Shown one piece after another: positions 1-5,133 of a DNA stretch of 6,396 nucleotides. This stretch comes from CAZNAQ01 sp964585585 (GTDB taxonomy: Bacteria; Patescibacteriota; Patescibacteriia; Patescibacteriales; JAGXOH01). The notes below the pieces were generated by a model, which saw only the letters and a list, made by a program, of their open reading frames with translations, made no database searches and was not told the DNA's origin. The first letter of the stretch is position 1. Each line of letters starts with the position of its first letter. The stretch is taken from NCBI GenBank assembly GCA_964585585.1, contig CAZPEL010000045.1, positions 1 through 6,396 of the forward strand, read 5' to 3'. The position numbers were made by a program, and so were the translations under genes.

Positions 1-723
1 ATGACCATGGCCCCCATAGCTAATGTGGTTATTTTCTGGAGTATAGCTCCCTTTTTTGTTTTTATCTTTACCAAATTATTTACTAAAGAAAAGGTTTACA
101 AAGAACATGTCTTTATTTTCATAATAGCCTTTATAGGAATATTGATGGCCAAGCCCTTGTCCGGGGCTGAGATTTGGGGCAATCTGATAGCCCTGGTCGA
201 TGGTGCCGTATACGCGGCTTTGGTAACTTATATGAGATACGAGGGTACAACCGAAAAGACCAATTTGGTTTGCTGGTATATGCTTATGGCCACTATTTAC
301 CTCTCGCCGGCCATATTTATATTCGGCCCCGGAGATATAACCCATATGATAAGCTATCCGGCCCTGGGAATAAATATTCCGGTGATAGTCTGGGTGATAT
401 GCTTGGGTGTGATATCCACCGGGGTCGCCTATTTCTTTATCAACCTGGTGTTAAAAAAGATCAATGCCAGTGTCTATTCCTTAGTGGACATCATAGTTTC
501 CCCCATAGTGGCCGCCTTTTTCGGTTTTATCATATTCAGTGAAGTTCCTTCTTTTAATATGATATACGGCGGAGCCCTGCTTCTCTTGTCCGGATTCTGG
601 CTTTCCAATCATATGTCCGGACACCATAGTTGGATCTACAGATTATACCACAGATATTTCGGCAAATCTCCGAGTTTGGTGGTGGGTAAAAATCCCATAG
701 TGGAAAACAAGCAAATAAAATAG
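1..723 (+). CDS. EamA/DMT-family membrane transporter, C-terminal part (5' end outside window)
   Basis: The 240 visible residues hold about seven hydrophobic segments (roughly residues 7-27, 34-50, 59-78, 89-108, 125-150, 159-178 and 188-203). EamA (drug/metabolite transporter) proteins are usually about 300 residues with ten membrane helices in two repeated halves. The visible part matches the end of the first EamA repeat (IAPFFVFIFTKLFTKE, then a helix ending in GILMA) and the whole second repeat, with the typical ending STGVAYFFINLVLKKINASV, SPIVAAFFGFIIFSE and YGGALLLLSGFW. The reading frame is open at base 1, so the gene very likely starts before the window and the ATG at base 1 is probably an internal Met. 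A soluble tail of about 35 residues follows the last helix, and the stop is TAG. It would act in the inner membrane as an exporter or importer of a small metabolite; the substrate cannot be read from the sequence. It converges with the glycan genes and is probably not co-transcribed with them. Confidence 0.88.
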   Translation: MTMAPIANVVIFWSIAPFFVFIFTKLFTKEKVYKEHVFIFIIAFIGILMAKPLSGAEIWGNLIALVDGAVYAALVTYMRYEGTTEKTNLVCWYMLMATIYLSPAIFIFGPGDITHMISYPALGINIPVIVWVICLGVISTGVAYFFINLVLKKINASVYSLVDIIVSPIVAAFFGFIIFSEVPSFNMIYGGALLLLSGFWLSNHMSGHHSWIYRLYHRYFGKSPSLVVGKNPIVENKQIK

Positions 724-740
724 ATCCTTCACTTCCACAT

Positions 741-771
741 AAAAAAACAGATCCCGAAGGGTCTGTTTTTT
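741..771. terminator. Bidirectional intrinsic terminator between convergent genes
   Basis: A 7-bp stem (748-754 with 759-765, one T-G wobble) closes on the 4-base loop CGAA. It is flanked by seven A's on the left (741-747) and six T's on the right (766-771). The T run follows the hairpin for plus-strand transcripts, and the A run gives a U run for minus-strand transcripts. It lies 17 bases after the transporter stop and 9 bases beyond the glycosyltransferase stop, so one hairpin can end both transcripts. Confidence 0.88.
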
Positions 772-780
772 ATGGTCTTA

Positions 781-1605
781 TTATCGAGGCAAAAAAAGAT
801 TTAAGGGGAGCCACGCCAGTCTCAAAAGCCAATACTGCCAAGAGGAATGCCATTTTCGGAAATACTTGAGCATGGAATCCCGAAAATATTTTTGCGTGGT
901 CCTGGTTTTCAATAAATAAAAGCTTCGCCCCACATAATCTACGCACTGGGCCGCCGGGGTATACATTACCTTCCAGCCGGATCGCCAAGCCCTTTGGCAA
1001 TAATCCACTTCCTCAAACCAAATAAAAAAATCCTCATCCAGATCGCCTATATCCCGCCAAGCTTCTCTTCTGATCATAAAAAAAGAGCCCCGAATGGAAT
1101 CCACCTCGATCTCCTTGTTATAATCAAAATCTTTTTGTAAATATTTATTTAAAACTCCGGGGAAAATATGGGGTATTTTGAGAATTGTTGCCAATTGGTC
1201 CGTCCACCGCGGAAATCTTCTCACATGGGGAACGGTCTCCCCTTCCTCATTAACTAAATGGCAACCGGACACTCCGGCCTCGGGGTGCTTGTCCATCCAG
1301 GCCACCATGTTCTTGAAAGTATCGGGATAGACCTTCATGTCCGGATTTAGGAGTAAAATATACCTCCCTTGTGATCTTTTGGTGGCCTGATTGTTGGCCT
1401 TGGCAAAACCTAAATTCTCGGAATTGACTATCAAGTTAACTTGTTCAAAATTTTTGTTCACCATTTCCGCTGTTCCGTCACCAGAATTATTGTCCACCAC
1501 CCAAATCTCTTTGGCCAAACCATCCTCGGCCGCAAAAATATATTCCAAATTTTGTTTTAATTTATCCCGGCTATTCCAGGAAACTATTATTATAGAAAGA
1601 TCCAT
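781..1605 (-). CDS. GT2 family glycosyltransferase, rhamnosyltransferase (WbbL)-like
   Basis: This 274-residue GT-A fold enzyme should transfer a sugar from a nucleotide-sugar donor to an envelope glycan acceptor. Visible motifs in order: SIIIVSWNS (residues 4-12), VVDNNSGDGT (36-45) for nucleotide binding, ENLGFAKANNQA (63-74), LLLNPDM (84-90) at the DXD-like metal position, IRGSFFMIRR (171-180), and the acceptor/catalytic region DEDFFIWFEEVDYC (190-203). This is the pattern of the GT2 subgroup containing WbbL-type rhamnosyltransferases; the length is usual. The C-terminus (about 255-272) is rich in Trp and Leu and may sit on the membrane. In relatives a His pair usually follows the FEEVDY block; here that position reads CVDYVGRSF, so D223/Y224 replace it. 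The start codon at 1603-1605 has no clear Shine-Dalgarno; an AGGA lies about 15 bases upstream, which is too far. The gene has its own promoter-like site and is last in the block. Family is secure; donor and acceptor are unknown. Confidence 0.93.
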   Translation of the reverse strand: MDLSIIIVSWNSRDKLKQNLEYIFAAEDGLAKEIWVVDNNSGDGTAEMVNKNFEQVNLIVNSENLGFAKANNQATKRSQGRYILLLNPDMKVYPDTFKNMVAWMDKHPEAGVSGCHLVNEEGETVPHVRRFPRWTDQLATILKIPHIFPGVLNKYLQKDFDYNKEIEVDSIRGSFFMIRREAWRDIGDLDEDFFIWFEEVDYCQRAWRSGWKVMYTPAAQCVDYVGRSFYLLKTRTTQKYFRDSMLKYFRKWHSSWQYWLLRLAWLPLNLFLPR

Positions 1606-1640
1606 AAAAACTTTTAATTATCCTAAAAACAAAAAATATT

Positions 1641-1669
1641 ATTGTAATAACCGACTCTTCCGATTTCAA
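1641..1669 (-). promoter_or_regulatory. Predicted sigma70-type promoter for the last glycosyltransferase gene
   Basis: On the minus strand, TTGAAA (plus positions 1664-1669) and TACAAT (1641-1646) are separated by exactly 17 bases. Each box matches the consensus at 5 of 6 positions. Transcription would start near 1634, leaving a leader of about 28 bases before the ATG at 1605. The site lies in the 92-base gap between the two glycosyltransferase genes, where no intrinsic terminator is visible, so it would add to any read-through rather than replace it. It is predicted from sequence only. Confidence 0.6.
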
Positions 1670-1697
1670 TAAAGATCGATGACGCCAAAAATGTTTT

Positions 1698-2654
1698 TTA
1701 ATACCTGATTATTTTATCCCTGGATTTCCAGAGCCGCCACCACTCCTGCAACAGATAGGGCTCCAAAAACAAAATGAACAAAAAGGCCTTGAGTTCATAC
1801 CATAAAATGGCCGCTTTATTGTCCCAAGTCTGGATGCCCCAATATTTGAAAAAAATAACTTGTTGGTTGAAAAAGGACCATCTTTTAACTTGTCTGCTTT
1901 TATTTCTTCTGTTCCAGGCTATGCGGAGATTGCTCGGTTTTTTCCCGGTCACTGTCCTGTCATGATAAACGACCGCTTGTCCGACGCAAACAGAGCTATA
2001 GCCGGTCAATCTCATCCGATAAGCCAGGTCACAATCCTCTTTATACATAAACATTACTTCGTCAAAAAAGCCGTTCTTTTCCTGTACTTGCTCCAGGGCG
2101 GTCATTCTATAAATAGCCGCCGCTCCGGAAGGCCCCAATATCTGCTGACCGTCGTATTGACTTTTATCCGGCTCGGTCTGACCCAAGTCATAAAATATCA
2201 ACCCCTTGTTCAGTTTTATGCCGCAGGTATCAATAGTGGCGGTCTTGCGCCGGTTCTCAAAATCCCATCTTAATATTTTGGGGCTGGCCGAACCCAGCTT
2301 CGGGTCCTTTTCCATGGCTTTTACCAAATTTTCCAAGGCGTCTGCCTCCATGATGACATCCGGATTCAAGGCCAAAAAATATTTAGCCCCTCGGTTAAAG
2401 GCCTCTCTTATAAGGAGATTGTAAGCTCGAGCAAAACCCAAATTCTCCCCGGAATTTATTATCTCCGCGGAAGAATGTTGCCGCAGATACTTTTGGTTTT
2501 CACTCTTCTTGTCCGGAGAATTGTCCACCACCACGAGCTCCACTCCCTGTAGGGTTTGTTCTTTTAAACTATCCAAAAAATACGGCAAATACTTGGCCGT
2601 ATTCTCGCCATAGGTTATGAAACCCACTACTATTTTTAAATTAAGATCGGACAT
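1698..2654 (-). CDS. GT2 family glycosyltransferase, rhamnosyltransferase-like
   Basis: This 318-residue protein has a GT-A GT2 domain over about residues 6-235: VGFITYGENT (10-19), VVVDNSPD (41-48), ENLGFARAYN (70-79), ALNPDV (95-100) at the DXD-like position, GPSGAAAIYR (174-183), and FDEVMFMYKEDCDLAYR (197-213) with the ED pair expected for the catalytic base. His231 follows in VVYHDRTVTG, the His position lost in the downstream paralogue. After a basic stretch (SNLRIAWNRRNKSRQVKR, about 241-258), the C-terminal 60 residues are aromatic and hydrophobic (FLFILFLEPYLLQEWW, 291-306), suggesting membrane attachment next to a lipid-linked acceptor. The start ATG shares one base with the rmlA stop (TAATG), so it is very likely translated by coupling to rmlA; no good Shine-Dalgarno is present. 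Position after rmlA makes a dTDP-sugar donor such as dTDP-L-rhamnose plausible, but this is inference. Confidence 0.93.
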   Translation of the reverse strand: MSDLNLKIVVGFITYGENTAKYLPYFLDSLKEQTLQGVELVVVDNSPDKKSENQKYLRQHSSAEIINSGENLGFARAYNLLIREAFNRGAKYFLALNPDVIMEADALENLVKAMEKDPKLGSASPKILRWDFENRRKTATIDTCGIKLNKGLIFYDLGQTEPDKSQYDGQQILGPSGAAAIYRMTALEQVQEKNGFFDEVMFMYKEDCDLAYRMRLTGYSSVCVGQAVVYHDRTVTGKKPSNLRIAWNRRNKSRQVKRWSFFNQQVIFFKYWGIQTWDNKAAILWYELKAFLFILFLEPYLLQEWWRLWKSRDKIIRY

Positions 2655-3379
2655 TAAATTATCATTTTATCCTGCATTTTTTCTTTAGCGAAATTTTGGG
2701 CTTTGAGTAAAGTCTCAAAAGTCCCGGCATCCAACCATTCTCCTTCGACCATACCCACTTCCAGTTCTCCCTTGTTCAAATACCAATTATGGAGATCGGT
2801 TATCTCCAACTCCCCTCTTTCGCTGGGCTGGACCTGTTTGGCTGCCTCTATAACTCGGCTATCATATACATATAAACCGGTCAAGGCGTAATCACTGATA
2901 TGCTCTTGGGGTTTTTCCACTATTTGCTCCGCTTTTCTATTGTTATCGAATTTAACCACTCCGAATCTTTCCGGGTCCGGCACTTGTTTGGCAAAAACCT
3001 TGGCTCCTGTTTCAAAATTTTTAATATCCTCGGAAAAATCATCCTCAAAAATATTGTCCCCCAATATCATGGCCACATTGTCATCATCTATAAAATTCTC
3101 GGCGATGATAAAGGCCTCGGCCAAGCCCCGGGGCTCATCCTGGATCTCATAAGTGAATTTGGCTCCGAACTCGCGGCCGCTGCCCAACAAATTCAAATAA
3201 TCACCGGCCCTGTCCGGAGCCACTATTACCAAGATCTCGGTAATACCGGCCTTTAACAAAGTGTTCAAGGGATAATAGATCATGGGCTTGTTGTAAACCG
3301 GTAATAATTGCTTGCTGGTTATCTGAGTCAGGGGTCTCAACCTGGTTCCGGATCCTCCTGATAAAATAATTCCCTTCAT
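2654..3379 (-). CDS. rmlA: Glucose-1-phosphate thymidylyltransferase, short form
   Basis: The enzyme joins glucose-1-phosphate and dTTP to give dTDP-glucose and pyrophosphate, the first step of dTDP-L-rhamnose synthesis in the cytoplasm. From the chosen start (241 residues): MKGIILSGGSGTRLRPLT (1-18) is the nucleotide-binding signature; SKQLLPVYNKPMIYYPL (22-38) includes the Lys that binds phosphate; GDN (107-109) and D217 in WLDAGT supply the expected Mg2+ aspartates; EKP (155-157), TGLYVYD (167-173) and RGELEITDLHNWYL (188-201) line the sugar site. Classical RmlA is about 290 residues; this one stops soon after the DAGT block and lacks most of the C-terminal helices used for dimer contacts and product inhibition. 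The frame is open up to a GTG at 3406, but the ATG at 3379 is preferred because the conserved N-terminus begins there and an AAGGGA precedes it by 8 bases. It overlaps the next glycosyltransferase by one base. Synonym rfbA. Confidence 0.93.
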   Translation of the reverse strand: MKGIILSGGSGTRLRPLTQITSKQLLPVYNKPMIYYPLNTLLKAGITEILVIVAPDRAGDYLNLLGSGREFGAKFTYEIQDEPRGLAEAFIIAENFIDDDNVAMILGDNIFEDDFSEDIKNFETGAKVFAKQVPDPERFGVVKFDNNRKAEQIVEKPQEHISDYALTGLYVYDSRVIEAAKQVQPSERGELEITDLHNWYLNKGELEVGMVEGEWLDAGTFETLLKAQNFAKEKMQDKMII

Positions 3380-3387
3380 AATGTTAT

Positions 3388-3393
3388 TCCCTT
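3388..3393 (-). promoter_or_regulatory. Ribosome binding site that decides the rmlA start
   Basis: On the minus strand AAGGGA lies 8 bases before the ATG at 3379. This supports that start over the GTG at 3406, which would add nine residues with no family counterpart. The site is the right arm of a small hairpin (TCCC paired with GGGA, loop GAA, positions 3388-3398), so it may be partly hidden in the folded transcript. Confidence 0.6.
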
Positions 3394-3502
3394 CGGGAGC
3401 CCGCACTACGAAGGCGGGCCTGCCCTCCGAAGCTTTAGCGTAGGAGGGGCATCCGAATTATTAATTGTTATTTGCTTCGCACCCCGCTTTTCGCGAGAAG
3501 TG
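3388..3502. repeat. Cluster of four GC-rich hairpins in the rmlD-rmlA gap (REP-like intergenic element)
   Basis: The gap between rmlD and rmlA (3380-3511, 132 bases) holds no gene but four inverted repeats. (1) 3388-3398, 4-bp stem, loop of three, covering the rmlA ribosome binding site. (2) GCCCGC/GCGGGC at 3399-3404 and 3414-3419, 9-base loop. (3) 3421-3451, about ten paired positions with two mismatches and one bulge around a TTTA loop; arms TGCCCTCC and GGAGGGGCA. (4) 3480-3502, best formed in minus-strand RNA using a G-U pair and a two-base bulge, loop about five bases. The motif CGAAG or CTTCG recurs in or beside each one. None is followed by a U run on either strand, so they do not look like intrinsic terminators. 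An AT-rich stretch (3455-3470) separates hairpins 3 and 4. The form resembles dispersed intergenic palindromes I recall from CPR genomes, which a genome-wide search would test. Confidence 0.65.
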
Positions 3503-3511
3503 GAGTTGGAT

Positions 3512-4372
3512 CTATTTTTTATAATAATCCTTCAAGGCCTCTTGCCAGCTTCTCAATTCGGGCAATTTGGTGTTAATTAAAGCCGAATAAGCCGGCCTCT
3601 TGGCCGCCCGGGGAAATTCCTCTCCGGAAACGGGGGTAAGCTTTGTCTTTATATTCTTGATCCGGAATAATTCCTTGACCCCGTCGTACCAAGTACAAGC
3701 TCCGCTGTTGCTTATATGATATATTCCACATCCCTTGTCCTTATCTACCAAATTCCGGGTGGCTTGGGCCAGATCTTGAGTGTAAGTGAATTTGCTCACC
3801 TCCTCATTGACCACTTTCAGCTCCTCTTTTTCTTGACTCAACTTTAACATTAGATCAAAAAAACTGGGTTTGGCGCTTTCATTATTTCCCCGGGGGCCAA
3901 AAAGCTTGGAGGTCCTTATAAGATACCAAGCCAATCCTTGACCGCTCCGCCGAATCAATTCTTCCTCTCCGGCTCTTTTAGTTTCCCCGTATTTATTGAT
4001 CGGATCCGGAGCATCATCTTCCTGATACCCTTCTTTCTTGTCGCCCGCAAAGACATAATCCGAGGAATAATGGATCAATAAGGAATCTGTCTTCAAAGCG
4101 GCTTCCGCCAAATAGCCGGGCGCCTTTCCGTTCAATTTTTGGGCTTGCTGGAAACCCTCTTCTTCCTCGCATTTGTCCACATCATTATATGCGGCGGCGT
4201 TAATGATCATGTCTGGCTTGCTTTGGCCTATCTTTTCCAACACCAGGTCCTTATCGGTAATATCAACATCATCTTTATCCCAGCCCACTACTTGATAACC
4301 GGCCTCGGCAAAAACACTTCGAAGCTGCTCTCCCAAATTGCCCTCCACTCCTAAAATTAAAACCTTGGTCAT
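3512..4372 (-). CDS. rmlD: dTDP-4-dehydrorhamnose reductase
   Basis: The enzyme reduces dTDP-6-deoxy-L-lyxo-4-hexulose with NAD(P)H to dTDP-L-rhamnose, the last step of the pathway. It is an extended short-chain dehydrogenase/reductase of 286 residues, the usual length. The Rossmann glycine motif GVEGNLG is at 8-14; the acid of strand 2 is D32 in GWDKDDVDITD; PDMIINAAAYNDVDKCE (53-69) is the RmlD-type NAAA.T.VD block; HYSSDYVFAG (101-110) carries the catalytic Ser region; Y128 and K132 form the YxxxK pair in NKYGETKRAGE; LIRTSKLFGPRGNN (151-164) and the substrate-binding ending RPAYSALINTKL (259-270) complete the pattern. The ATG at 4372 overlaps the upstream TGA by four bases, so translation is probably coupled to the TIM-barrel gene; a GGAGG at 4389-4393 lies 16 bases upstream, rather far for a normal site. 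A hairpin-rich gap separates it from rmlA. Synonym rfbD. Confidence 0.93.
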   Translation of the reverse strand: MTKVLILGVEGNLGEQLRSVFAEAGYQVVGWDKDDVDITDKDLVLEKIGQSKPDMIINAAAYNDVDKCEEEEGFQQAQKLNGKAPGYLAEAALKTDSLLIHYSSDYVFAGDKKEGYQEDDAPDPINKYGETKRAGEEELIRRSGQGLAWYLIRTSKLFGPRGNNESAKPSFFDLMLKLSQEKEELKVVNEEVSKFTYTQDLAQATRNLVDKDKGCGIYHISNSGACTWYDGVKELFRIKNIKTKLTPVSGEEFPRAAKRPAYSALINTKLPELRSWQEALKDYYKK

Positions 4373-5070
4373 AACTGTAAAATATTATCCTCCATGTATT
4401 TTTTGATCCGCAATTGATCCTTTAAGGAATTATTGACCTCTATGGAAATTATAGGCGGGGAATATTTTAAATATTTTTGAAAATAATCAAACTCCTTTAA
4501 TTCTTCCATATAATGAGAATCATAATCGAAGCTTTCATCCTGATTCTTGTGTAATTCTGATTTGATCGGCGAAAGATGACCGCACCCGACAACAAAATCT
4601 TTTACCAATTCCGACAAAGGGTCATAATTGGAATACCCCATTAAAAGGGCATTCTCCCAATGAACAAAATCCAAGCACAAACCGGCAAATTCTTTTAACT
4701 CCTTCCGGTCGGGGAGATATCTGGTGTTTTCTATATAAATACGATCCGAGTGCTTACTCCAATCATATAAAGGAGGATGTTCTCGAGTCGGATGAGAATT
4801 AAAAACTTCCACTCCAAAGCGGGATACCAAATAATCCAACTCCTCTTGGGTCATATCATCTTTTAAATGAACATGGGGAATATTCTCCAAAGGGGTTTCT
4901 TCTAATAACTTATAGCATTCCCACCTTTGATCCGGGGGTAAACCGGTTAAAAATAAAGAAGCCTCTTTTAAATTCAGCTCCTTTATTTCTTCTATTTTTT
5001 CTTTCCAAGAATTGGAATTTTTTTCCGGAGGCAAAGTGGTTACCGATGGCAATATCCTGATCCGGGACAT
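4369..5070 (-). CDS. Predicted TIM-barrel sugar isomerase/epimerase-like protein, function unknown
   Basis: I do not recognise an exact characterised homologue. The 233 residues can be laid on an eight-strand (beta/alpha)8 barrel of the xylose-isomerase-like/AP-endonuclease-2 superfamily: RIRILPS (3-9), EASLFLTGL (36-44), PHVHLKDD (65-72), GVEVFNSHP (86-94), RIYIENT (110-116), GLCLDFVHWE (130-139), FVVGCGHLSPI (159-169) and PPIISIEV (205-212). E114, D134, H165 and E211 fall at the strand ends in the E-D-H-E order of the metal site in sugar epimerases of this superfamily, and CLDFVHWE resembles the family's LDxxH block. Family members are usually 260-290 residues, so this is compact. There is no signal peptide or membrane segment, so it should be cytoplasmic. 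It is the first gene after a promoter-like site and overlaps rmlD by four bases (ATGA), which ties it to deoxysugar or envelope glycan metabolism. Sugar-phosphate or nucleotide-sugar isomerisation is an inference; an endonuclease or non-catalytic role is not excluded. Confidence 0.72.
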   Translation of the reverse strand: MSRIRILPSVTTLPPEKNSNSWKEKIEEIKELNLKEASLFLTGLPPDQRWECYKLLEETPLENIPHVHLKDDMTQEELDYLVSRFGVEVFNSHPTREHPPLYDWSKHSDRIYIENTRYLPDRKELKEFAGLCLDFVHWENALLMGYSNYDPLSELVKDFVVGCGHLSPIKSELHKNQDESFDYDSHYMEELKEFDYFQKYLKYSPPIISIEVNNSLKDQLRIKKYMEDNILQL

Positions 5071-5102
5071 ACCTTCTTTTTTATTTATAAAAACTCCTCT
5101 TT

Positions 5103-5131
5103 ATAATAACTTCTTTAATAGTCTTAGTCAA
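5103..5131 (-). promoter_or_regulatory. Predicted sigma70-type promoter for the TIM-barrel/rmlD genes
   Basis: On the minus strand TTGACT (plus positions 5126-5131) and TATTAT (5103-5108) are 17 bases apart; each box matches the consensus at 5 of 6 positions. Transcription would start near 5096, giving a leader of about 25 bases. The site fills the 63-base gap after murF, with the -35 box only two bases from the murF stop codon. GAGGAG lies next to the predicted start point, 23 bases before the ATG, so it probably does not act as the ribosome site; an AAGG touching the ATG is too close. No terminator is seen between murF and this site, so murF read-through may also feed the genes. Confidence 0.62.
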
Positions 5132-5133
5132 TT

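Noticed and set aside
174..542. Second plus-strand frame of 122 codons inside the transporter gene.
   Set aside because: The overlapping frame encodes clear EamA membrane helices; this frame gives a protein with no family features.
1860..2273. Plus-strand open frame of 137 codons inside the second glycosyltransferase gene.
   Set aside because: It lies wholly opposite a well-supported GT2 gene and its translation shows no recognisable domain or ribosome site.
2900..3256. Plus-strand open frame of 118 codons opposite rmlA.
   Set aside because: It is antisense to conserved rmlA motifs and shows no domain; it is a by-product of the rmlA codons.
3380..3406. Longer rmlA start at the GTG at 3404-3406, adding nine residues.
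   Set aside because: The family's N-terminus begins at the ATG at 3379 (MKGIILSGG), which has a well-spaced ribosome site; the added residues come from the hairpin region and match nothing in the family.
3399..3451. Hairpins 2 and 3 as an intrinsic terminator after rmlD.
   Set aside because: No U run follows either stem on the minus strand, so the standard terminator form is missing.
3388..3502. CRISPR array in the repeat-rich gap.
   Set aside because: The elements are inverted repeats of different lengths with no regular direct repeat and spacer pattern, and no cas genes are nearby.
3380..3511. A promoter for rmlA in the hairpin gap.
   Set aside because: The AT-rich stretch at 3455-3470 gives -10-like words, but I could not find a matching -35 box at a good distance.
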